12,748 bases of DNA. It comes from Bacillota bacterium (GTDB lineage: Bacteria > Bacillota_I > Bacilli_A > Erysipelotrichales > Erysipelotrichaceae). This document shows positions 6,509 through 12,748 of this stretch, piece after piece (positions within the stretch are counted from its first letter, which is position 1; the number at the start of each line of letters is the position of its first letter). The position numbers were made by a program, and so were the translations under genes. The stretch lies in the NCBI GenBank assembly GCA_023426935.1, contig JAEZBR010000079.1, positions 1 through 12,748 on the forward strand. The letters are read 5' to 3'. The notes under the pieces are model-generated. The model ran no database searches and was not told the origin of the DNA. It worked only from the letters and a program-made list of their open reading frames with translations.

Positions 6509-6868
6509 CTATTTTGCTAAAGCTTTTTGAGCTTGGGAAACAACACTCTTGAATCCTTCAGGATCATGAATAGCCATTTCGGAAAGCATCTTTCGGTTGA
6601 GCTCAATATTTGCTAATTTTAAGCCATGCATTAACTGCGAATAACTTAAATCGTATTCCCGGCTTGCCGCATTGATACGGGCAATCCAGAGTTTACGCAT
6701 ATCCCGTTTTAACTGTCTACGATCTCTGTAAGCATATCTCCAGGAATGTAATACCTGTTCATGAGCCGTCCGATAAATCAGATGCTTGGAACCAAAATAT
6801 CCTTTTGCTAGTTTTAAAAACTTCTTCCTTCTTAAATGTGTGGTAGATCCACCTTTTACTCTTGGCAT
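6509..6868 (-). CDS. rplT: 50S ribosomal protein L20
   Basis: L20 binds 23S rRNA early in 50S assembly and represses its own operon through the leader RNA. The 119-residue product is normal length and carries the family start MPRVKGG, then RRKKFLKLAKGYFGSKHLIYRTA (14-36), RYAYRDRRQLKRDMRKLWIARINAA (44-68) and the globular C-terminal half that recognises RNA (LSYSQLMHGLKLANIELNRKMLSEMA). The ATG has a strong AGGAGGG site overlapping the rpmI stop codon (TAGGAGGG), so the two ribosomal genes are tightly coupled. Third gene of the infC operon, followed by a terminator. Confidence 0.98.
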   Translation of the reverse strand: MPRVKGGSTTHLRRKKFLKLAKGYFGSKHLIYRTAHEQVLHSWRYAYRDRRQLKRDMRKLWIARINAASREYDLSYSQLMHGLKLANIELNRKMLSEMAIHDPEGFKSVVSQAQKALAK

Positions 6869-6882
6869 GTTTCTTTTCCCTC

Positions 6883-7077
6883 CTACTTCTGCAGCATCAA
6901 TTTGATGCGCTTGGTATCACTCTTGGATACTAATGCTGACTTAGCTAAATGCTTTTTCTGTTTAGTCGTCTTGTTAGGAGCTAAATGAGAAACATAAGCA
7001 TGATGTCTCTTCAACTTTCCACTACCGGTCTTACTGATACGTTTTGCTAATGCGCGATTTGTCTTCATCTTTGGCAT
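6883..7077 (-). CDS. rpmI: 50S ribosomal protein L35
   Basis: A small, highly basic large-subunit protein of 64 residues, the usual size. It starts MPKMKTNRALAKR, and KRHHAYVSHLAPNKT (24-38) is the conserved basic core, with a KRIKLML ending. The ATG at 7077 is chosen because AGGAGG lies 7 nt upstream and it gives the family N-terminus. An in-frame start 12 codons earlier would put the ribosome site inside the gene. It lies 16 nt behind infC, in the standard infC-rpmI-rplT order. Confidence 0.97.
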   Translation of the reverse strand: MPKMKTNRALAKRISKTGSGKLKRHHAYVSHLAPNKTTKQKKHLAKSALVSKSDTKRIKLMLQK

Positions 7078-7093
7078 ATCAATTTCCTCCTGC

Positions 7094-7621
7094 CTATTTC
7101 TTCTTAGGAGCAATCATACAAGACATGACGTTCCCTTCAAGCGATGCTGATTTTTCCAAGCTGGAGATATCAGCTAAAGCACCGATAAAGTCATTCAGTA
7201 CTTTGCGGCCGACATCTTGTCTAGTCATCATCCGGCCACGAAATTTCATAACTAGCTGAACTTTCTTGCCTTCTTCCAACCATTTGCGCGCTTGCGCATT
7301 CTTGGTGTTAAAGTCTCCGATATCGATTACCGGAGATAACCTCAGTGGTTTGATCCCGGTCAAATGTTGGTTCTTTTTTGCTTCTTTTTGTTTCTTCTGC
7401 TGTTCAAAACGATATTTGCCGTAATCCATGATCCGGCAGACCGGAGTCGCGGCATTTGGAGAAACGCATAACAAATCATAGCCTTCATCTTCTGCACGTT
7501 TAAGTGCTTCACTCCGACTCATAACTCCTAATTGAGTTCCATCGGATCCGATTACCAGAACTTTGGGAAAACGAATTTTATCGTTTACCATATCATCGGT
7601 ATTGTATCTGCGGTTATTAAT
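7094..7621 (-). CDS. infC: Translation initiation factor IF-3 (rare ATT start)
   Basis: IF3 binds the 30S subunit, prevents premature 50S joining and rejects non-canonical start codons. The N-terminal domain has VNDKIRFPKVLVIGSDGTQLGVM, PNAATPVCRIMDYGKYRFEQQKK; the C-terminal domain has LRLSPVIDIGDFNTKNAQARKWLEEGKKV and KFRGRMMTR. The first ATG in frame (7591) has no ribosome site. Ten codons upstream an ATT at 7621 lies 7 nt after AAAGGGG (7635-7629). It gives a 175-residue protein with a polar N-terminal tail (NNRRYNTDD). infC genes in E. coli and Bacillus also start with AUU, which IF3 itself discriminates against, so this start is probably autoregulatory. A second ATT at 7624 is a less likely alternative. 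Confidence 0.93.
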   Translation of the reverse strand: MNNRRYNTDDMVNDKIRFPKVLVIGSDGTQLGVMSRSEALKRAEDEGYDLLCVSPNAATPVCRIMDYGKYRFEQQKKQKEAKKNQHLTGIKPLRLSPVIDIGDFNTKNAQARKWLEEGKKVQLVMKFRGRMMTRQDVGRKVLNDFIGALADISSLEKSASLEGNVMSCMIAPKKK

Positions 7622-7625
7622 AATT

Positions 7626-7635
7626 TCACCCCTTT
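7626..7635 (-). promoter_or_regulatory. Ribosome site that fixes the ATT start of infC
   Basis: AAAGGGGTGA on the minus strand matches the anti-Shine-Dalgarno complement AAAGGAGGTGA with one base missing. It places ATT at 7621 at normal distance and leaves the ATG at 7591 without any ribosome site. Confidence 0.75.
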
Positions 7636-7643
7636 ATTACATA

Positions 7644-7751
7644 AGAAAAGCGGATCTACACCCGCTGCCTTAACCATTTAATGTTCGGTTATTGACCTAT
7701 GACCGTGAGGCCATCAGGTGAGAAGGTGTTCTCTTTCCGTATTTCTGATGC
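7644..7751 (-). promoter_or_regulatory. L20 leader (autoregulatory attenuator of infC-rpmI-rplT)
   Basis: The minus-strand leader folds into parts expected of the Firmicute L20 leader. GAGAA-CACC-TTCTC (7733-7720) is a small hairpin. ACCTGATGGCC with GGTCATAGGT (7719-7695) is a 10-bp helix with one bulged G and a UCAC loop, a rRNA-like L20 site. TAACC with GGTTA (7691-7671) is a third hairpin. AGCGG with CCGCT (7666-7649) followed by TTTTC is a short terminator. ACACC (7729-7725) can also pair over a long range with GGTGT (7662-7658), which would break the terminator. L20 binding should favour termination. Sequence and position immediately before infC support the call. Confidence 0.82.
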
Positions 7752-7775
7752 GTTATAATAATAGCATAAACGCAT
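7748..7775. repeat. Inverted repeat around the infC -10 box
   Basis: ATGCGTT (7748-7754) and AACGCAT (7769-7775) are perfect 7-bp inverted arms 14 bp apart, about two helical turns centre to centre. They flank the -10 element of the infC promoter. This could be an operator, or it may be chance. Confidence 0.4.
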
Positions 7776-7785
7776 TTGTTGTCAA
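7758..7785 (-). promoter_or_regulatory. Promoter of the infC operon
   Basis: On the minus strand a perfect TTGACA (7785-7780), a 16-nt spacer and TGC-TATTAT (7766-7758) form a strong promoter with an extended -10. The start point is expected near 7751, at the head of the L20 leader. Confidence 0.85.
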
Positions 7786-7802
7786 TGATTATCGTCATTT
7801 TG

Positions 7803-7811
7803 TGCTATAAT
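7803..7811 (+). promoter_or_regulatory. Extended -10 promoter of proS
   Basis: TG-C-TATAAT is a perfect extended -10. No good -35 lies 16-18 nt upstream. The predicted start near 7818 gives a short leader with AAAGGAG before the ATG. No T-box or other tRNA-sensing leader fits in the space. Confidence 0.75.
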
Positions 7812-7836
7812 TTTTTAGTTTATAAAGGAGCCAACC

Positions 7837-9531
7837 ATGAAACTAAGCAATTCTTATTTTTACACCATTCGGGAGAATATCAAGGACGAGGATTCGATAT
7901 CCGGTAATCTTTTGACTAAAGCCGGATATATCCGCCGTAATTCCTCCGGTGTTTATATGTTTCTGCCTTTGGGATGGAAAGTAATGCAGAATATCGAAAG
8001 TATCGTTAGAGATGAAATGAATAAAGCTGGTGCTCAAGAAGTCTTAATGCCTTCTCTGATTCCGGAAGAAACCTATGTAGCTTCTGGTCGAAGAGCCGGT
8101 TTCGGATCGAGTATGTTTTCGCTATTGGATCGTAATAAGAAGCCATATGTTCTAGGCCCAACCCATGAAGAATTATTCGCGGTTGCCGCTTCCCAGGGTA
8201 TCACTTCATATAAGGATCTTCCCTTCAATCTCTATCAGATCCAAACTAAATTTCGTGATGAACCCCGTCCCCGTTTCGGTCTTATCCGCGTTCGTGAATT
8301 TATCATGCACGACGCCTATTCCTTTGACAAGGATCTGGTCGGACTAAATAAGTCCTACAATAAAATGTTTAACGCGTATGTCAACTGTATGAAGCGTTTC
8401 CAACTTAATTATGTTGTCGTCGATGCCGATACCGGGGTTATGGGCGGTTTAAAATCCCAAGAATTTCAAGCTTTAAGCGACATGGGTGAGGATACGCTGG
8501 TGTTGTGTGATTCTTGCAGTTATGCCACTAATCTAGAAATTGCCGAATGTCCCGACATGTATCCCGACGATAAAGCCGAACCGTTACCGCTTGAAAAGGT
8601 CCAAACCCCTAACGCTAAAACCATCGAGGAAGTCAGTGCCTATTTACATAAACTACCAACCGATTTTGTTAAAACCCTGATCTATAAGGTCGATGATAAA
8701 ATCGTAGCTTGCTTAGTAAGAGGTAATCGCGATGTCAACGAGACGAAGCTCAGAAAAGCGTTCAATGCGAACAATGTCGAACTGGCAGATGCTAGTACGG
8801 TCATAAAGGCTACTAACGCTCCGGTTGGTTTTGCTGGCCCAATCGGTTTAGAGATACCGGTCATCATGGATTTTGAAATTTCCCATATGAAGAATTTTAT
8901 CGTTGGAGCCAACGAAAAAGACCTGCACTATCAAAATGTCAACCTAATTGATTTTAAGGCGGACAAAGTAATGGATCTTCGTCAGATTCAGGAAAACGAT
9001 CGTTGTCCAAGATGCGGAGGTAAGATTTATTTCAAGAAAGGAATCGAAGTCGCTAATCCGTTTAAGCTAGGCGATAAGTATTCCAAAGCGATGACTCTTT
9101 ATTACTCCGATGAAAATAACGAGAAACATCCGGTTATCATGGGTTCTTACGGCTTAGGAATCGGCAGAGCTTTAGCGGCGATCGTCGAACAAAAGCATGA
9201 CGAGAACGGGATTATTTGGCCTTATGAGATCGCCCCTTATAAAGTTATCATTGTCGTTGCGAATCAGAAAGACACTACGCTAGCAAAAGCCGGCGATGAA
9301 TTATATGAACAACTTACTAAAGAAGGAATTGAATGTATCCTGGATGATCGGGATGCCAGAGCCGGAGTTAAGTTCAAAGATGCCGATTTGCTTGGAATTC
9401 CTTTAAGAGTCACAATCGGAAAAGCCTATGTTGATTCGCAAGTCGAAGTTAAGGAAAGAACCGAAAAAGAACCGGTATTGGTACCGGTTGTGGATTTAGT
9501 TTCATTTCTTAAAGCTAAGATCAATAATTAA
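7837..9531 (+). CDS. proS: Prolyl-tRNA synthetase (bacterial type with editing insert)
   Basis: Charges tRNA-Pro with proline. The 564 residues have normal length and architecture. Class II motif 1 surrounds LPLGWKVMQNIE, GPTHEE (107-112) binds substrate, motif 2 is FRDEPRPRFGLIRVREF (139-155), and motif 3 is GSYGLGIGRALAA (436-448). The INS editing domain (about 225-390), which clears mischarged Ala-tRNA-Pro, is present and keeps DFVKTLIYK with K279 and GFAGPIGL (331-338). Two CXXC pairs (C224/C227 and C390/C393) flank it. The anticodon-binding domain covers about 467-564. The ATG has AAAGGAG just upstream. The gene is divergent from infC, and its last 11 nt overlap the convergent permease gene. 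Confidence 0.98.
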   Translation: MKLSNSYFYTIRENIKDEDSISGNLLTKAGYIRRNSSGVYMFLPLGWKVMQNIESIVRDEMNKAGAQEVLMPSLIPEETYVASGRRAGFGSSMFSLLDRNKKPYVLGPTHEELFAVAASQGITSYKDLPFNLYQIQTKFRDEPRPRFGLIRVREFIMHDAYSFDKDLVGLNKSYNKMFNAYVNCMKRFQLNYVVVDADTGVMGGLKSQEFQALSDMGEDTLVLCDSCSYATNLEIAECPDMYPDDKAEPLPLEKVQTPNAKTIEEVSAYLHKLPTDFVKTLIYKVDDKIVACLVRGNRDVNETKLRKAFNANNVELADASTVIKATNAPVGFAGPIGLEIPVIMDFEISHMKNFIVGANEKDLHYQNVNLIDFKADKVMDLRQIQENDRCPRCGGKIYFKKGIEVANPFKLGDKYSKAMTLYYSDENNEKHPVIMGSYGLGIGRALAAIVEQKHDENGIIWPYEIAPYKVIIVVANQKDTTLAKAGDELYEQLTKEGIECILDDRDARAGVKFKDADLLGIPLRVTIGKAYVDSQVEVKERTEKEPVLVPVVDLVSFLKAKINN

Positions 9532-10246
9532 AATGTTTTGTTAACAGTTTAAATAATTGGTCAAGTAAAATTGCGAGAATAATAATCCAGAAAGTCCAAG
9601 CGAAAACACCGTTCATTTCTAAATTCACCCGACAATAGTCGATTTGGAAACCGATACCATTTTGGACCCTTCCCAAGATTTCCGCCATTACGGATACTTT
9701 AAAACCTAAGCCGACCGCACTTTCCAAAGCTGAAAGTAGGCCGGCTTTACTTAATGGCAAATAGACCTCGAAAACTCTGGTCCGTAATCTTACCGGATAA
9801 ATTCTCATAACATCGATTAAATGTGGTTCAATATTTTTAACGGCTTGTTTAGTATTGGCGTAAAAAATCGGAAAAAGTACCAAGAAATTTACTAATACCA
9901 CACTGGATGCCGAACCTAACCAAATCAAAGAAATAATAATATAGGAAATATTCGGAATTGTTTTCATTAACATCTCCAGCGGATAGAACCAAGCCTCAAA
10001 CTTCGAATTGACCGCCGCACAAAGACCTAATGAAATTCCTAGAATTCCGGCTAAAAATAGCCCCTGTAACATTCGAATCAGCGTATATCCGATATCCGAA
10101 TAAAACCTTCCGGTCTGTAACTGGGTAATCATCGTTTGGAGTACTAATGAAGGTTCCGGTAAGAGAATCTCATTATCGATCGATAACGCCAATAACCACC
10201 AGATTATTAAGATGGCTAATATTCCAAGGAATCTTCGCCAACGCAT
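9521..10246 (-). CDS. Lone ABC transporter permease (SsuC/TauC/ThiX type)
   Basis: An integral membrane subunit of a binding-protein-dependent importer. The 241 residues show about six hydrophobic helices (roughly 5-22, 61-80, 88-110, 113-132, 170-190, 214-235). The EAA coupling loop, which docks the ATPase, lies at about 138-170, ending in VYLPLSKAGLLSALESAVGLGFKVSVMAEILG, as in sulfonate, taurine or pyrimidine-precursor permeases. The conserved EAA...G core has drifted (IDVMRIYPVRLRTRV). The gene begins 3 nt after the gltX stop and ends inside the end of proS, so there is no ATPase or solute-binding gene next to it in this window. The substrate cannot be told. It may use components encoded elsewhere. 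Confidence 0.9.
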   Translation of the reverse strand: MRWRRFLGILAILIIWWLLALSIDNEILLPEPSLVLQTMITQLQTGRFYSDIGYTLIRMLQGLFLAGILGISLGLCAAVNSKFEAWFYPLEMLMKTIPNISYIIISLIWLGSASSVVLVNFLVLFPIFYANTKQAVKNIEPHLIDVMRIYPVRLRTRVFEVYLPLSKAGLLSALESAVGLGFKVSVMAEILGRVQNGIGFQIDYCRVNLEMNGVFAWTFWIIILAILLDQLFKLLTKHFNY

Positions 10247-10249
10247 ATC

Positions 10250-11770
10250 TTACTTCAGGTAAGCTTCCAAATCCTGGATTGCTTTATCTATCCGTTTCAA
10301 AGACTCTTCCTTACCAAGAATATGCGCAATTTCCACGCAGCCTCCCGGTGTAAAGCTCTTATTACTCAAAGCCACACGTACCGGCCACATGACGATTCCG
10401 TTTTTAACTTGTTTTTCTTCAGCTAATTGGACGAACATTGCCTGCATTTTTTCATCATCGTTATAATCCGTCAATTCATTCATTTTCGCTTCTGACCATT
10501 TTAAAGACTCGAGTGAATTTTCGGGATTCGTCTTCATCTTTTTGTTGGTATAAATATTTGGATCGAACGCTAAAGTATTCTCGATAAAATCAATCACCGG
10601 TGCAACTTCTACAATCTCGGCTTCTTCTTTACCTTCCGCTAAAACTTTCTGTTGGTAGCCTGAAATCTGGGCTAAGAATAAAGTTCGCGGCTGCAATGCT
10701 TTAGATAGTTCTAACCGATCAACTTTGCGGGTTAAAACCTTCTCATAATACGGTTGACATAATTTATCGAATTCTTCTAAGCTCATGCTTCTTAAATATT
10801 CGCCATTCATCCAATTCAACTTATCGGTATCAAAAATGGCCGGAGCGCCATTTATCCGTTCAATGGAGAAACGCTTAATTAATTCGTCCATCGTAAATAT
10901 CTCTTGTTCATCATCCGGTGACCAACCTAATAAAGCGATATAGTTTAAGATTGCCTGGGGCAGATAACCCTTCTCCAATAAATCATTGTAGGAGGCATCT
11001 CCGTTACGCTTCGCTAGCTTATGAGTCGCATCTTTCATAACCGGCGGTACATGAACATACTTAGGAATTTCCCATCCGAAAGCATTATAAATCAAATTAT
11101 ATTTCGGAGTCGACGCAATAAACTCGTTGCCTCTGACCACATGCGAGATTTCCATTAAATGGTCATCGACAATGTTCGCGAAGTTATAAGTCGGGAAACC
11201 ATCGGATTTTAACAGAACCTGTTCATCCAAAGTACTGTTCTCGACTTCAATATGACCATGAACTTCGTCCTCAAAGGAAGTTATTCCCGTCGCCGGAATG
11301 GTCTGCCTAACAACATATGATTCACCCTTAGCAATTCTTTCTTTAGCCTGTTCAATCGTCAATTGATCACACGGATCGATAAACTTAAAGGATTCGTTAT
11401 ATTTTTCGGCGGCATCACGCTGTTTCTGAATATCGTCTTCGGTGCAGAAACAATAATGCGCTCCACCCTTTTCGACTAATTCATCCGCATATTTCTTATA
11501 AATATCTAATCTTTCGGATTGAACATACGGTCCAAACTTTCCCGGTTTATCCGGTCCTTCATCATAATTTAGACCCGTGCTTTTCAAAACGGAATAAATA
11601 AAGTCTACCGCCCCGGCAACTTCCCGTTTCTGATCGGTATCTTCGATTCGTAAAATAAAATCGCCATTGGCATGTTTAGCGATTAAATACGAATACAACG
11701 CTGTCCTTAAATTACCGATATGCATGTAACCGGTAGGACTTGGTGCAAATCTAGTTCTAACTTTGTTCAT
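10250..11770 (-). CDS. gltX: Glutamyl-tRNA synthetase
   Basis: A class I synthetase that charges tRNA-Glu and, in most Bacillota, also mischarges tRNA-Gln for later amidation. The 506 residues start MNKVRTRFAPSPTGYMHIGN (HIGH-equivalent HIGN, 17-20). EGPDKPGKFGPYVQSERLDIY (71-91) forms part of the glutamate-binding domain, and HKLAKRNGDAS (250-260) carries the KMSKS-equivalent KLAKR. The zinc-site region keeps C107 and C109. The C-terminal helical anticodon-binding part ends with FTPGGCVEIAHILGKEESLKRI. The ATG at 11770 gives the family N-terminus, with GGAGG (11786-11782) 11 nt upstream. A TTG six codons earlier would overlap that site. tRNA-Gln lies just upstream, divergent. The permease gene follows after 3 nt. 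Confidence 0.97.
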   Translation of the reverse strand: MNKVRTRFAPSPTGYMHIGNLRTALYSYLIAKHANGDFILRIEDTDQKREVAGAVDFIYSVLKSTGLNYDEGPDKPGKFGPYVQSERLDIYKKYADELVEKGGAHYCFCTEDDIQKQRDAAEKYNESFKFIDPCDQLTIEQAKERIAKGESYVVRQTIPATGITSFEDEVHGHIEVENSTLDEQVLLKSDGFPTYNFANIVDDHLMEISHVVRGNEFIASTPKYNLIYNAFGWEIPKYVHVPPVMKDATHKLAKRNGDASYNDLLEKGYLPQAILNYIALLGWSPDDEQEIFTMDELIKRFSIERINGAPAIFDTDKLNWMNGEYLRSMSLEEFDKLCQPYYEKVLTRKVDRLELSKALQPRTLFLAQISGYQQKVLAEGKEEAEIVEVAPVIDFIENTLAFDPNIYTNKKMKTNPENSLESLKWSEAKMNELTDYNDDEKMQAMFVQLAEEKQVKNGIVMWPVRVALSNKSFTPGGCVEIAHILGKEESLKRIDKAIQDLEAYLK

Positions 11771-11774
11771 TTTC

Positions 11775-11802
11775 TTGACATCCTCCAACTAATCGTTAAA
11801 AT
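11775..11802 (+). promoter_or_regulatory. Promoter of tRNA-Gln
   Basis: A perfect TTGACA (11775-11780), a 16-nt spacer and TAAAAT (11797-11802) place the start near 11809, a few bases before the mature tRNA. The -35 box lies in the gltX leader beside its ribosome site. The gltX promoter must therefore overlap the tRNA promoter or lie within the tRNA gene; I could not place it confidently. Confidence 0.75.
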
Positions 11803-11814
11803 AGATATGGACAT

Positions 11815-11890
11815 TGGGATGTAGCCAAGCGGTAAGGCAATGGACTCTGACTCCATCATTGCGAAAGTTCGAATCTTTCCATCCCAGCCA
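11815..11890 (+). tRNA. tRNA-Gln (anticodon CUG)
   Basis: A complete 76-nt cloverleaf. The acceptor stem TGGGATG pairs with CATCCCA. The D stem is GCC/GGC, the anticodon stem ATGGA/TCCAT has loop CTCTGAC (anticodon CTG, reading CAG), and the T stem GAAAG/CTTTC has loop TTCGAAT. The discriminator is G and the 3' CCA is encoded. The sequence is close to standard Firmicute tRNA-Gln(UUG), differing in the wobble base. It stands alone with its own promoter and terminator. Confidence 0.96.
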
Positions 11891-11901
11891 TTAAATCAAT
11901 T

Positions 11902-11923
11902 AAACAGGGTTACCTGTTTTTTT
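11902..11923 (+). terminator. Terminator of tRNA-Gln
   Basis: AAACAGG (11902-11908) pairs with CCTGTTT (11913-11919) across a GTTA loop and runs into a seven-T tract (11917-11923). It lies 11 nt after the tRNA. Confidence 0.9.
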
Positions 11924-11985
11924 ATGACCTTGGATATTATATCACGCTTATCCTTCTTTCAAAGCCTAACTCACCGCTAATGCAT

Positions 11986-11991
11986 TATAAT
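11986..11991 (+). promoter_or_regulatory. Promoter -10 of the membrane-protein gene
   Basis: A perfect TATAAT sits 24 nt before the ATG at 12016. A TG lies slightly too far upstream (TGCATTATAAT) for a standard extended -10, and no good -35 is visible. It supports separate transcription from the tRNA. Confidence 0.5.
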
Positions 11992-12015
11992 ATTCCTAGT
12001 TTAAAGGAGAAGCCC

Positions 12016-12591
12016 ATGATTATATATAACCTTAAGAAACGCGCAAATCTATTGGATAAGAGAATTTCTCATCTTCCTCAGTTGATCAATCAAACTTATA
12101 AACGGGATGAGAATAACTTTTTAATTATTCCGGTCAACTGTTCCGCTGAATTATTTAATCCCTTTTCGCTTCAAAGTAATTTAGATTTAAATCCTGAGTT
12201 ATATAACTATCTGGATGATCAAATCTACTACACGCCGGTGCTTGAACATCTTCACTTGGAGTTTTGTGGCAAAGTTTTCACGGAAGAGGAAAAAGAAAAG
12301 ATCACTCATTGTGTTAAGCGGCATTACAATAAAATCTTCCGGGATAAGAAACAGGATCTCGCAATCAATTTTATTACTATTGTCTGTTTAGCTTTTATCG
12401 GAATAATCTTTTTAAGTATTAGTATCTCCGGAGTTATTGAGAAAGCTTTATTAAATGAAACCTTAAGTATCATTGGTTCCTTCGCGATGTGGGAAGCTGT
12501 CGATATGTATATTTTGGAAAGACGATATAAACGTTCAGAATTGTTTAATGCAACTCAGAGTGCCGAAGCTCTAATCAGCTTTAAAGAATAA
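12016..12591 (+). CDS. Uncharacterised membrane protein, two hydrophobic segments
   Basis: I do not recognise this 191-residue protein with confidence. Residues 1-110 are soluble, with FLIIPVN (35-41), NPELYNYLDD (59-68) and a mixed-charge helix TEEEKEKITHCVKRHYNKIF (89-108). One clear transmembrane helix follows (about 117-138), then a short loop and a second hydrophobic segment SIIGSFAMWEAVDMYIL (151-167), then a basic tail (ERRYKRSE). The conserved-looking WEAVD motif recalls small uncharacterised membrane proteins of gut Bacillota, but I cannot name a family. The ATG at 12016 is chosen because AAAGGAG (12003-12009) lies 6 nt upstream. An in-frame ATG at 11980 lies before the -10 box. It stands alone. 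Confidence 0.85.
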   Translation: MIIYNLKKRANLLDKRISHLPQLINQTYKRDENNFLIIPVNCSAELFNPFSLQSNLDLNPELYNYLDDQIYYTPVLEHLHLEFCGKVFTEEEKEKITHCVKRHYNKIFRDKKQDLAINFITIVCLAFIGIIFLSISISGVIEKALLNETLSIIGSFAMWEAVDMYILERRYKRSELFNATQSAEALISFKE

Positions 12592-12748
12592 ACTTCGCAA
12601 TTGCCAAACTGCATTAACGAAATTATCTAAAACCGTCCTACTTATTTAACTTAGTTAAAATTTCCATGTGAAGAACTTTTCGTATTTTGCTAAGTGACAA
12701 TAAGCCGATTAATATTTCGGTTAGTACATTTAAGCTTAAGTGCAGCTC
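12592..12748. other. Right-edge intergenic region, possible tail of a minus-strand gene
   Basis: No complete gene. On the minus strand one frame stays open from the edge (12748) to a TAG at 12640-12638, 36 codons with a plausible amphipathic composition (KIRKVLHMEILTKLNK ending). This could be the C-terminus of a gene outside the window, but an open stretch this short could occur by chance. A small AT-rich hairpin, TTTAAC-TTA-GTTAAA (12645-12659), lies at its end. I see no strong terminator between it and the membrane-protein gene. Confidence 0.3.

Noticed and set aside
7784..7799. AATGA-TTATCG-TCATT as a Fur/PerR-type operator before proS
   Set aside because: Only 5-bp arms and no match to the full Fur or PerR 7-1-7 consensus.
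7592..7836. T-box leader for proS
   Set aside because: The proS leader is only about 20 nt after its promoter. The structured RNA in this gap belongs to infC on the other strand.
1..12748. CRISPR array, insertion sequence, phage or defence island
   Set aside because: No direct-repeat array, transposase, integrase or defence-type gene is visible. The gene content is mostly core housekeeping.

Overview
The window looks like chromosome from a cell-walled, low-to-mid GC member of the Bacillota (class Bacilli in the broad sense). An uncultured relative of the Erysipelotrichales or the RF39/RFN20 groups is my best guess. The evidence is the recU/class A PBP pair beside dnaD-nth, the infC-rpmI-rplT operon with an L20-type leader, strong AGGAGG ribosome sites, and TGA used as a stop (standard code, so not a Mycoplasma-type code 4). 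Short genes, collapsed domains and overlapping stop codons suggest a compact, eroding genome. The taxonomic placement is inference.

Layout. Positions 1-126 hold a minus-strand promoter and a strongly structured leader RNA that runs off the left edge towards an unseen gene. recU (168-758) and a class A penicillin-binding protein (755-3325) form a plus-strand operon ending at a good terminator. nth and dnaD come back towards it on the minus strand (3363-4479). A 17-bp palindrome lies in the gap between dnaD and a divergent membrane-anchored thioredoxin-fold gene that has lost its CXXC (4561-5058).

From 7751 back to 5055 on the minus strand there is one long transcription unit. Its order is promoter, L20 leader, infC (ATT start), rpmI, rplT, an intrinsic terminator, yhbY, a shrunken NadD fused to a YqeK-like HD phosphohydrolase, and a short protein resembling the N-terminal half of MTA/SAH nucleosidase. 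proS (7837-9531) is divergent from infC. Its end overlaps a lone ABC permease gene (9521-10246) that lies 3 nt behind gltX on the minus strand. tRNA-Gln(CUG), with its own promoter and terminator, is divergent from gltX. An unrecognised two-helix membrane protein gene (12016-12591) follows, and the right edge may hold the tail of another minus-strand gene.

How the genes work together: the left third is cell-wall synthesis plus DNA repair, recombination and replication (RecU, PBP1, Nth, DnaD), a conserved Bacilli neighbourhood. The rest is translation (IF3, L35, L20, YhbY, ProRS, GluRS, tRNA-Gln).

I found no phage, CRISPR, toxin-antitoxin or insertion-sequence module. The most unusual material is the left-edge structured leader, the two decaying genes behind yhbY, a probably leaderless recU mRNA and the redox-dead thioredoxin homologue. 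I do not see a convincing new multi-gene system.
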